From: Stenotrophomonas maltophilia | Lineage (GTDB): Bacteria > Pseudomonadota > Gammaproteobacteria > Xanthomonadales > Xanthomonadaceae | DNA: 8,868 nt | Direction of reading: 5' to 3' | NCBI GenBank assembly: GCA_002386405.1 | Contig: DGIP01000123.1 | Coordinates: 1-8,868 of the forward strand | Shown here: one piece after another, positions 1 through 5,697 of the stretch | Position numbering within the stretch: the first letter of the stretch is position 1 | Layout of the letters: each line of letters begins with the position of its first letter | Notes under the pieces: model-generated | Told to the model about the DNA's origin: nothing | Database searches by the model: none | The model's input: the letters and a program-made list of their open reading frames with translations, nothing else | Program-made: the position numbers and the translations under genes

Positions 1-497
1 TGTGCCCGTATGCGCGGGTGGCCCCGGTGTTGTGCGATGCCGACACCCCGCAGGTCTGCTACGACGCCCGCCGTGCCGAACCGCGCGGGCGGCGCGAACG
101 CGGCCAGGGCTCGGTGCTGCAACGCGGGCGTGGCCTGCTCGATCCGACCAGTGCCAGCGACTACGCCTTCCGTGCGGCGCATCCGGCCCTGGCCGGCCCG
201 CCACCGCGCTTCGCCGACGATCGCCTTGGCGATTGCCTGGACTGCGCTGCCTGCGTACGCGAGTGCCCCATGCAGCTGGACGTGCGCGCCGGGCCGCAGC
301 CGGACTGCATCGCCTGTGGCGCGTGCGTGGATGCCTGCGATGCGCAGATGCGTGCGTGGCAGTTCCCCATCGGATTGATCCAGGTCGCCAGCGAGAACGC
401 CGTGCAGGGCCGGCCCCGGCGCTGGCTGCGCCCACGCGCGCTGGCGGCGCTGCTGAGCCTGGCCGCACTGCTCGGTATCGGTCTGCATTACCTGTAA
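1..497 (+). CDS. CcoG/FixG/RdxA-like 4Fe-4S protein, 3' part, lacking the C-terminal domain
   Basis: The gene enters from the left edge (codons in frame with position 3) and stops with TAA at 495-497. The visible part begins with CPYAR and shortly after has an EPRG motif, both typical of the region following the membrane helices of CcoG/FixG proteins. Two ferredoxin-type motifs follow: CxxCxxCxxxCP at nt 234-266 and CxxCxxCxxxCD at nt 306-338, enough for two [4Fe-4S] clusters. After them come a SEN motif, an RPR basic stretch and one hydrophobic helix (about nt 442-494). Known CcoG proteins are inner-membrane proteins that reduce copper during assembly of cbb3-type cytochrome oxidase, and they continue after this helix into an Ig-like periplasmic domain. 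Here the protein ends almost immediately after the helix, so it is a short variant. No cco genes are visible beside it. The family is fairly sure; the exact role is an inference. Confidence 0.8.
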   Translation, partial: CPYARVAPVLCDADTPQVCYDARRAEPRGRRERGQGSVLQRGRGLLDPTSASDYAFRAAHPALAGPPPRFADDRLGDCLDCAACVRECPMQLDVRAGPQPDCIACGACVDACDAQMRAWQFPIGLIQVASENAVQGRPRRWLRPRALAALLSLAALLGIGLHYL

Positions 498-515
498 CCG
501 CCGTCCCCGGGCGGT
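497..515. terminator. GC hairpin between convergent genes, weak terminator candidate
   Basis: A six-base-pair perfect stem (497-502 with 510-515, loop of 7) begins in the stop codon of the CcoG-like gene and lies just before the end of the convergent minus-strand gene. No T-tract follows on either strand, so it is only a possible bidirectional transcription barrier, not a standard intrinsic terminator. Confidence 0.25.
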
Positions 516-520
516 GGGCG

Positions 521-757
521 TCAGCGCGTGCGGTTGTCGGGCGGCGGCACCATCTGCGCGCGCCGGACAATCCCCAGCTGTTCAATGATCAGGGCCAGTT
601 CGTTGGTCACCTGGGTGCGGCCGCGGCCCTGCGGCACCAGGCGTTCAAGCACCTGCTGGTAGGTGGTCCAGAACTCCGGCCCACACCCATGCTTGCTGTA
701 GCTGGCCTCCAGCTCGGTGCGGACGCCGTCAGCCAAGTCATTCGCGCCGTATCGCAT
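521..757 (-). CDS. small protein of unknown function, 78 aa
   Basis: I do not recognise this family. The frame is open upstream to 784, but the ATG at 757 is chosen because it follows a strong Shine-Dalgarno sequence (AAGGGAGGT, 761-769) at a proper distance. The product is 78 residues, soluble, with no signal peptide or membrane helix. It looks mainly helical: an acidic N-terminal half (residues 5-40, with ELEASY and a CGPEFW motif around C25-W30), a short basic turn (GRGRTQ, 44-49), a second helix (ELALIIEQLGIV, 53-64), and a proline-rich, charged tail. It converges on the CcoG-like gene with 23 bases between the two stops. The strong ribosome site, the protein-like composition and the clean end argue that it is real. 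No function is proposed. Confidence 0.6.
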   Translation of the reverse strand: MRYGANDLADGVRTELEASYSKHGCGPEFWTTYQQVLERLVPQGRGRTQVTNELALIIEQLGIVRRAQMVPPPDNRTR

Positions 758-1018
758 ACGACCTCCCTTGGACCTGCCCTGCATCGAAGACGAGCAATTC
801 CCCCTGTCAGGCTTGCGCCTGCCGCCCCGCCGCTGGGAGGCGGCGGGACTTCACCCACGTTTCACTCCACCCTTTCATGCCCTTCGCGCCAAGTCAACCA
901 ATGGTGAACAAGCGATCAAACATGGCATGAATGGTTCAGGCACGCCCCTGCCCACGCAGGCAGGATGCCGCGCGGTCGTTGACACTGTGATGTCAGCAGG
1001 CGGTGGCCCGGCGGGTGG
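758..1018. other. intergenic region with hairpins, no gene seen
   Basis: No convincing coding frame is seen between the two small minus-strand genes. It contains three perfect hairpins: 808-821 (5-bp stem, loop of 4), 826-847 (8-bp stem CCCGCCGC/GCGGCGGG, loop of 6) and 947-964 (6-bp stem, loop of 6). It also contains an inverted repeat TGACA-N6-TGTCA at 980-995. None of the hairpins is followed by a T-tract. The first two would lie in the 5' leader of the 78-aa gene if its promoter is farther upstream. A TTGACT at about 892-897 (minus strand) could be a -35 box, but no good -10 box is seen at the right distance. Confidence 0.4.
761..769 (-). promoter_or_regulatory. strong ribosome binding site of the 78-aa gene
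   Basis: On the minus strand this reads AAGGGAGGT, a near-perfect anti-16S match, ending three bases before the ATG at 757 (GGAG core to ATG is five bases). It decides the start against the upstream in-frame ATG at 784, which lies before the ribosome site and would place the site inside the gene. Confidence 0.65.
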
Positions 1019-1240
1019 TCAGCCCCCCATCCGCCAGATGCCATAGGCGCTGATGGCCACACCGGCGCCCAGTACCATCCAGGCCACGCCGTTGAAGCGC
1101 TTGAACACCTTGGCCAGGCCGAACGAAAGCACGATGGCGGCCAGCCCAAACCCCAGCACGACCACGCCACTGACGTTGCTGGGCGAATCCCAGAACGAAC
1201 CGGGCGCGCCGACGGCTGCAAACCACAAGGCGATATCCAT
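1019..1240 (-). CDS. small membrane protein of unknown function, 73 aa, two predicted helices
   Basis: The frame is open far upstream through the tRNA-Cys gene, but the true start is very probably the ATG at 1240, which follows GAGGA at a six-base spacing. The 73-residue product has a hydrophobic N-terminal patch (residues 4-10), a first membrane helix at about 25-44 (SGVVVLGFGLAAIVLSFGLA), a short positively charged loop (KVFKRFN, 44-50) and a second helix at about 51-69. By the positive-inside rule the loop should be cytoplasmic, with both ends on the periplasmic side. I do not recognise the family. It lies about 75 bases downstream of the tRNA-Cys terminator, so it probably has its own promoter, but no clear -35/-10 pair is visible in 1241-1310. 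No terminator is visible after its stop. Confidence 0.65.
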   Translation of the reverse strand: MDIALWFAAVGAPGSFWDSPSNVSGVVVLGFGLAAIVLSFGLAKVFKRFNGVAWMVLGAGVAISAYGIWRMGG

Positions 1241-1310
1241 CGAACATCCTCGACACGAAACGGTACTGCACAGTAGGTGCGCGCTCGTCCGGGCGAAGTG
1301 AAGGGCGGAA

Positions 1311-1337
1311 ACGAAAAACCCCGCCGAAGCGGGGTTT
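1311..1337 (-). terminator. intrinsic terminator after tRNA-Cys
   Basis: A nine-base-pair perfect stem (1316-1324 with 1329-1337) with a stable TTCG tetraloop on the minus strand is followed by TTTTTCGTT. It ends ten bases beyond the CCA end of tRNA-Cys and is the strongest terminator in the window. It would end the tRNA cluster transcript and isolate the 73-aa gene downstream. Confidence 0.9.
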
Positions 1338-1347
1338 GTCGAACTAC

Positions 1348-1421
1348 TGGAGGCCTGGGTCGGAATTGAACCGGCGTACGCGGATTTGCAGTCCGCTGCA
1401 TGACCACTCTGCCACCAGGCC
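1348..1421 (-). tRNA. tRNA-Cys (GCA), CCA encoded
   Basis: The minus strand folds into a full cloverleaf of 74 nt. The acceptor stem is GGCCTGG/CCAGGCC, the anticodon stem GCGGA/TCCGC carries the loop CTGCAAA with anticodon GCA, the discriminator base is U (a cysteine tRNA identity element) and the CCA end is encoded. The T-stem (GCCGG/CCGAC) has one C-A mismatch at the second pair; the T-loop is TTCAATT. It lies last in a cluster after two tRNA-Gly genes, in the same relative position as cysT after glyW in E. coli. Confidence 0.97.
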
Positions 1422-1432
1422 GGTGACCTTAT

Positions 1433-1458
1433 AAAACAAGACCCCGAGAACGGGGCCT
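1433..1458 (-). terminator. terminator-like hairpin after the downstream tRNA-Gly
   Basis: The minus strand reads AGGCCCCG-TTCT-CGGGGTCT (stem 1439-1446 with 1451-1458, eight pairs including one G-U) followed by TGTTTT. It lies between tRNA-Gly and tRNA-Cys. Since no good promoter is visible for tRNA-Cys, this hairpin probably either lets some transcription through or acts as a processing signal. It resembles the hairpin after the other tRNA-Gly copy. Confidence 0.6.
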
Positions 1459-1468
1459 GGTCAGGATT

Positions 1469-1544
<76 letters not shown>

Positions 1545-1558
1545 AAAATCAGGCGCAT

Positions 1559-1590
1559 ATGTTACCGGAACCGCGGGTAACACACCAGCC
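1559..1590 (-). promoter_or_regulatory. degenerate promoter remnant upstream of second tRNA-Gly, with inverted repeat
   Basis: On the minus strand TAACAT (1559-1564) stands where the other copy has its -10 box, followed by a CGCCT like that of the other copy's discriminator. GGCTG at 1586-1590 matches the GGCTG just before the other copy's -35 box. The -35 box itself is lost (GTGTGT in place of TTGACA). A seven-base inverted repeat TGTTACC/GGTAACA (1560-1566 with 1576-1582) covers the spacer. Whether it is active cannot be told from sequence. Confidence 0.3.
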
Positions 1591-1624
1591 TTTTTACACT
1601 TCATCGCCGCGTGCCACCGCGGAG

Positions 1625-1649
1625 AAAAACAAGGTCCCTGGGGGGCCCT
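1625..1649 (-). terminator. terminator-like hairpin after first-transcribed tRNA-Gly
   Basis: The minus strand reads AGGGCCC-CCCA-GGGACCT (stem 1632-1638 with 1643-1649, six of seven pairs, one mismatch), followed by TTGTTTTT. It lies ten bases after the CCA end of the tRNA. The mismatch makes it a leaky candidate. Confidence 0.5.
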
Positions 1650-1658
1650 GTCGAAATC

Positions 1659-1734
<76 letters not shown>

Positions 1735-1737
1735 TTG

Positions 1738-1774
1738 GGAGGCGAAATTCTACAGCCAAACGCGGTGCTGTCAA
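1738..1774 (-). promoter_or_regulatory. sigma-70 promoter of the tRNA cluster with GC-rich discriminator
   Basis: The minus strand has a perfect -35 TTGACA (1769-1774), a 16-base spacer and -10 TAGAAT (1747-1752, five of six consensus bases). The predicted transcript start is near 1738-1740, four to six bases before the tRNA 5' end. Between the -10 box and the start lies TCGCCTCC (1738-1745), seven of eight matches to the GCGCCNCC discriminator known from stringently controlled stable-RNA promoters. GGCTGT occurs directly before both boxes, 22 bases apart. The promoter starts seven bases beyond the pgsA stop codon. Confidence 0.85.
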
Positions 1775-1780
1775 CAGCCC

Positions 1781-2404
1781 TCAGCCCTTCTTTTTCAAGC
1801 GCGCGGTTTCCCGCGCGGCGCGTTCGTCTTCGCGCAGGCTCGGCCACGCCGCATGCAGGTACTGCAGGCCGGAGAACAGGGTCAGTACCGCGGCGATGGC
1901 CAGGGTCCAGTCGCCGATATGGAACACCGGTTCGCCCATCCAGATATCGGACACCGGCGTATTCGGCGCCACCGAATACAACAGGCACAACAGCGCGACC
2001 ATCTGCGCGGTGGTCTTGATCTTGCCGATCAACGCCACCCGCACCTTCGCACGCTGGCCGATTTCGGCCATCCATTCGCGCAGCGCCGATACCGCGATCT
2101 CGCGACCGACGATCACCGCGGCCCAGAACGCCATCCACGGGGTCGGGTGGCCCTGCACGATCAGGAACAGCGCCACGGCCACCATCAGTTTGTCCGCGAC
2201 CGGATCAAGGAACGCACCAAACGCCGAGGCCAGGTCGTAGCGCCGTGCGATCCAGCCATCCAGCCAGTCGGTCAGCGCGGCGATGCCAAAAATCGCGGCG
2301 GAGGCGAAATTGGTCCAGGTGTAGGGAAGGTAGAACACCAGCACCAGCACCGGGATCATCACGATCCGCAGCAGCGTCAGCCAGGTGGGGAGGGTCAACT
2401 TCAT
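1781..2404 (-). CDS. pgsA: CDP-diacylglycerol--glycerol-3-phosphate 3-phosphatidyltransferase
   Basis: This inner-membrane enzyme makes phosphatidylglycerophosphate from CDP-diacylglycerol and glycerol-3-phosphate, the committed step to phosphatidylglycerol and cardiolipin. The 207-aa protein carries the full CDP-alcohol phosphatidyltransferase motif DxxDGxxARx8GxxxDxxxD: D46, D49, G50, A53, R54, G63, D67 and D71. Hydrophobic segments are seen at about 11-28, 33-45, 72-85, 88-106, 128-143 and 164-178. The start MKLTLPTWLTLLRI is typical of the family. It has a charged C-terminal tail (REDERAARETARLKKKG) and is about 25 residues longer than E. coli PgsA (182 aa). It starts nine bases after the uvrC stop; a weak GAGAG ribosome site overlaps that stop, suggesting coupled translation. 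The gene order uvrC-pgsA-tRNA-Gly is the same as in E. coli. Confidence 0.96.
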   Translation of the reverse strand: MKLTLPTWLTLLRIVMIPVLVLVFYLPYTWTNFASAAIFGIAALTDWLDGWIARRYDLASAFGAFLDPVADKLMVAVALFLIVQGHPTPWMAFWAAVIVGREIAVSALREWMAEIGQRAKVRVALIGKIKTTAQMVALLCLLYSVAPNTPVSDIWMGEPVFHIGDWTLAIAAVLTLFSGLQYLHAAWPSLREDERAARETARLKKKG

Positions 2405-2413
2405 TGCGTCTCT

Positions 2414-4261
2414 CTACTCGCCGGCCACAGGAGGCGTGGGCAGTCCATGTAGGTTAGCGTAGATGCGTGCGGCGAGGGCAGCATTGATGCCCTCCACCTT
2501 GGCGATTTCCGCTTCGCCGGCCGCTTTCAGGCCGACCAGTCCACCAAAATGCTTCAGCAGGCTGGCGCGACGGCGCGGCCCGATGCCGGGAATGTCCTCC
2601 AGCTTGCTGGTCATGCGCGCCTTCTGGCGGCGGCCGCGATGGCCGGTAATCGCAAACCGGTGCGCTTCGTCGCGGACCTGCTGGATGAACTGCAGCGCCG
2701 GTGACGCCGCGCCCGGGCGCAGCTCGCGGCCATCGGGCATCACCAGCGCCTCGTGCCCGGCGCGGCGCTCCACGCCCTTGGCCACGCCCACCAGCATCAC
2801 TCCTTCCACGCCGAGGTCGGCCAGCGCGGCCTGCGCCTGCGCCAACTGGCCGGCGCCGCCGTCGATCAGCAGCAGGTCCGGCAGCACGCCTTCTTCTTCC
2901 ACCGCGCGGCGGAACCGGCGGTCGATGGCCTGGCGCATGGCGGCGTAGTCATCGCCGGGCTCGATGCCGCTGATGTTGAAACGGCGGTACTGGCTGCGCA
3001 CCGGACCGCTGGCGTCGAACACCACGCATGACGCCACGGTGGCTTCGCCCATGGTGTGGCTGATGTCGAAGCACTCCACCCGCTTGACCTGCTCGGCCAG
3101 GCCCAGCATCTGCCGCAGGTCTTCGCTGCGCGCATGCTGGGCACTGCGGCTGGTGAGTTCGCTGACCAGCGTGATCTGCGCATTGCGGCTGGCCAGCTCG
3201 ACATACCCGGCCCGTTCGCCGCGCACGTTCCACTTCAGCTGGACCTTGGCCTCGGCCGACGCGCTGAGCGCCGATTCGATCAGGCTGGCATCGGGAATCT
3301 CGCGGTCCAGCAGGATCTCCCGCGGCGGCGAATGTTCGGCGTAGTACTGCGACACGAAGGCACCCAGCACTTCGTCCGCGCTTTCTTCGCCATTGGTGCG
3401 CGGGAAGAATGGCCGCGTGCCCATGTTGCGGCCGTCGCGGAACGCCAGCAGCATCACGCAGGCATTGGCGCCCTGGGTGGCGCAGGCCAGCACGTCCAGG
3501 TCGGCGGCGCGTCCATCCACGTACTGGCGGGTCTGCATGCTGCGCAGCGCGGTGACCAGGTCGCGCAGGCGCGCGGCCTGTTCGAATTCCAGCGCTTCGC
3601 TGGCCGCCTGCATCTGCGTGCCCAGTTCGCGCGCCAGCTGGTCGCTCTTGCCTTCCAGGAACATCGAGGCACGCCGCACCGATTCGGCGTAGTCGTCGGC
3701 GGCCACCAGGTCCACGCAGGGCGCGCTGCAGCGGCCGATCTGGTACTGCAGGCAGGGCCGCGAGCGGTTGCGGAACACGCTGTCCTCGCAGCTGCGCAGC
3801 TTGAACAGCTTGTGCATCAGGTTGAGGGTTTCGCGCACCGCGGTCACCCCCGGGTACGGACCGAAATACCGGCCCGGCACCGCGCGCGGCCCACGGTGCA
3901 GCGCGATGCGCGGCCAGTCTTCGCGGGTCAGCAGCACGTGCGGATAGGTCTTGTCGTCGCGCAGCGAGACGTTGTAACGCGGCGTCAGCGACTTGATCAG
4001 CTGGTTTTCCAGCAGCAGCGCTTCGGCCTCGGAACGGGTGACGGTCACGTCCATGCGCGCGACCTGCGAGAGCATGGACATGATCCGCGTGGTCTTCGGC
4101 GCGCCATTGAAGTAGCTGCCAACGCGGTTGCGCAGCGCGCGTGCCTTGCCGACATACAGCAGGGTGTCGTCGGCGGCGTACATGCGGTACACGCCGGGCG
4201 CGGTACTCAGGTGGGCCGCGAATGCCTTTCCATCGAAGGCCGGAGCGGTATTCGGGGTCAT
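2414..4261 (-). CDS. uvrC: UvrABC system subunit C, excision endonuclease
   Basis: UvrC cuts the damaged DNA strand on both sides of a lesion during nucleotide excision repair. The 615-aa length fits the family (E. coli 610). In order: GIY-YIG nuclease domain for the 3' cut (GVY at 23-25, YVG at 36-38, metal-binding Glu at about 85); four cysteines C158, C170, C178 and C182, with the same spacing as the [4Fe-4S] ligands of E. coli UvrC; a UVR helical-hairpin UvrB-binding domain at about 205-242; the RNase H-like domain for the 5' cut with D399 (CFDISH), D438, D467 (LIDGG) and H534; and tandem helix-hairpin-helix DNA-binding motifs at about 555-602 (IPGIGPRRR, VEGINAALA). The ATG at 4261 overlaps the preceding gene's TGA (ATGA), which supports this start over longer in-frame extensions that would run deep into that gene. 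All catalytic residues appear intact. Confidence 0.97.
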   Translation of the reverse strand: MTPNTAPAFDGKAFAAHLSTAPGVYRMYAADDTLLYVGKARALRNRVGSYFNGAPKTTRIMSMLSQVARMDVTVTRSEAEALLLENQLIKSLTPRYNVSLRDDKTYPHVLLTREDWPRIALHRGPRAVPGRYFGPYPGVTAVRETLNLMHKLFKLRSCEDSVFRNRSRPCLQYQIGRCSAPCVDLVAADDYAESVRRASMFLEGKSDQLARELGTQMQAASEALEFEQAARLRDLVTALRSMQTRQYVDGRAADLDVLACATQGANACVMLLAFRDGRNMGTRPFFPRTNGEESADEVLGAFVSQYYAEHSPPREILLDREIPDASLIESALSASAEAKVQLKWNVRGERAGYVELASRNAQITLVSELTSRSAQHARSEDLRQMLGLAEQVKRVECFDISHTMGEATVASCVVFDASGPVRSQYRRFNISGIEPGDDYAAMRQAIDRRFRRAVEEEGVLPDLLLIDGGAGQLAQAQAALADLGVEGVMLVGVAKGVERRAGHEALVMPDGRELRPGAASPALQFIQQVRDEAHRFAITGHRGRRQKARMTSKLEDIPGIGPRRRASLLKHFGGLVGLKAAGEAEIAKVEGINAALAARIYANLHGLPTPPVAGE

Positions 4262-5673
4262 TCGCTGATCGGCACGTCGCTCAGTACGCCGCTGACGGGG
4301 TCGAAACGCAGTACGGCGTGGGCATCGGTCTCGGCGATCCACACCGCCCCGCCGCCCAGCGCCAGGCCGGCCGGCCCATGCAGCCGCCGCGGCAGCTCCA
4401 CGGTGTTCAATTCGCCGCCGCCGAGGCGCAGCGTGCGCAGGCGCCCGTTGCCGGCATCGGCGATCCACAGCACGGGCGCATCCGGACTCATCGCGATCGC
4501 CTGGGGGTACTGCAGCTGGGCAGTGGTGCGCGGGCCATCCTGGTCGCCGAACGCCCACATCCCCTGCCCCACCAGCGTCTGTACCAGGTCGCCACGCAGC
4601 TGCATCGACCGGATCGACGAGCCGAGCGCGTCGCACACGTACAGCACCTGCTGCACCGCCGCCAGCGCGGCCGGCTGCGCGAACGCGGCCAGATGGCCAC
4701 TGCCGTCGCGCTCGTCCATGGCGCCGGAGCCGGCGCGCCAGGACAGCGTGCGCTGGCCCAGGTGGTAGCTCCAGATGCGGTTGTCGCCGGCCATGGCGAT
4801 GTGCACCTGGTTGTCGGCCACGGCCAGCCCCAGCGGGTGGTTCAGCGGGGTCTGCCGGGGCTCGCCTACCGCGCCTTCGCGCGGGTCGCCGGGGCGGTCA
4901 TTGCCGCACAGCGTGTCGACCTGGCCGGTCAGCAGGTGGATCCGGCGCAGCGCGTGGTTGCCGGTGTCGGCCACGTACAGCCACTCGCGCTCCAGCGCCA
5001 GGCCCTGCGGCCGGTTGAACGCGGCCTCGCCCGGACCGCCGTCCATCATGTCGGCGGTGCCCAGCCCGAACTGGCGAAGCACCCGCCCGGCGTGGCTGCA
5101 TTCGAGGATGCGATGGTGGCCGCTGTCGGCGATGTACAGCCGCTCGGTGCTTACCGCCAGCGCGGTCGGGAACAGCATCGGCAGGCGCGGTTCGGGATGC
5201 AGCTCGCGCTGCCGCAAGGCATCGACATCGAGCGGACTCGACGTCCCTTGGCACAGGCTGTTGAGCGCGCGGTCCAGCTCGTCGCCGAAGCCGACCAGGC
5301 GGTCAACCTCGCGCCCCTGCGCGTCCAGCAGGACCAGGGTCGGCCACGCGGTGATATTGAACCGGCGCCAGCCGTCCCAGTCCGCATCCAGCAGCGCCGG
5401 CACGGTTACTCCATGGCGGCGCAGCAGCTTCAGCGCCTGCTCCGGTTCGCGCTCGAAGTCGAAGCGCGGCACCTGCAGCACCAGCACCTGCAGCTTGCCG
5501 GGGTTGCGCGACTGCCATTGGCCGAGCTCGGCCAGCCGGTGCGCGCACCAGACCGAGGCAGCGTTGACGAAGGCCAGCACCACCGGGCGACCGCGCAGTT
5601 CGGTCAGGGTGGTCGGCGCGGCATTGAGCCACGTGGCGAACTCGGGCAGGTCCTGGACGGGTTGTACGTTCAT
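4258..5673 (-). CDS. thioredoxin-fold plus NHL-repeat beta-propeller protein (NHLRC2-like), active-site Cys lost
   Basis: The 471-aa protein has two parts. Residues about 10-140 form a thioredoxin-like domain: strand VVLAFVN (31-37), cis-proline loop AWPT (P111) and an LRG motif before the first strand. At the active site the usual CxxC reads S40-V-W-C43, so the attacking cysteine is replaced by serine. Residues about 165-467 hold six NHL-type blades, beginning at about 168, 219, 277, 331, 387 and 431, with patterns such as YIADSGHHRI, YVADTGNHALRR and WIADAGNGRLR. This layout resembles NHLRC2-type proteins. No signal peptide is evident, so a cytoplasmic location is likely. The gene starts 24 bases after kdsB and its stop overlaps the uvrC start (ATGA). 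No Shine-Dalgarno sequence precedes the ATG. Biochemical role unknown; a structural or interaction role is more likely than dithiol oxidoreductase activity. Confidence 0.8.
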   Translation of the reverse strand: MNVQPVQDLPEFATWLNAAPTTLTELRGRPVVLAFVNAASVWCAHRLAELGQWQSRNPGKLQVLVLQVPRFDFEREPEQALKLLRRHGVTVPALLDADWDGWRRFNITAWPTLVLLDAQGREVDRLVGFGDELDRALNSLCQGTSSPLDVDALRQRELHPEPRLPMLFPTALAVSTERLYIADSGHHRILECSHAGRVLRQFGLGTADMMDGGPGEAAFNRPQGLALEREWLYVADTGNHALRRIHLLTGQVDTLCGNDRPGDPREGAVGEPRQTPLNHPLGLAVADNQVHIAMAGDNRIWSYHLGQRTLSWRAGSGAMDERDGSGHLAAFAQPAALAAVQQVLYVCDALGSSIRSMQLRGDLVQTLVGQGMWAFGDQDGPRTTAQLQYPQAIAMSPDAPVLWIADAGNGRLRTLRLGGGELNTVELPRRLHGPAGLALGGGAVWIAETDAHAVLRFDPVSGVLSDVPISE

Positions 5674-5679
5674 GCGGTG

Positions 5680-5685
5680 ATTATG
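5680..5685 (-). promoter_or_regulatory. possible -10 box directly before the NHL gene (leaderless start candidate)
   Basis: The minus strand reads CATAAT, five of six matches to the -10 consensus, six bases before the ATG at 5673, so transcription could begin on the start codon. The gene lacks a Shine-Dalgarno sequence, which fits a leaderless message. There is no good -35 box at 16-18 bases, so this may be chance. Confidence 0.2.
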
Positions 5686-5697
5686 CCGGACTGGGCG

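Noticed and set aside
826..847. GC hairpin considered as a REP/SMAG-type repetitive palindrome
   Set aside because: It lacks the GTAG-type head of known Stenotrophomonas palindromes and no second copy is seen in the window.
2..907. 301-codon plus-strand open frame at the left edge
   Set aside because: It runs in the wrong frame over the CcoG-like gene and antisense to the 78-aa gene; its composition is Arg/Ala-rich with no recognisable domain.
1422..1440. TATAAG before tRNA-Cys considered as its own promoter
   Set aside because: No -35-like sequence lies at 15-19 bases upstream, and the AT-rich run is explained by the terminator U-tract of the preceding tRNA-Gly.
4262..4636. In-frame N-terminal extension of uvrC
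   Set aside because: It overlaps the NHL gene in another frame, and the family starts close to the GIY-YIG domain; the ATGA overlap gives a natural start at 4261.
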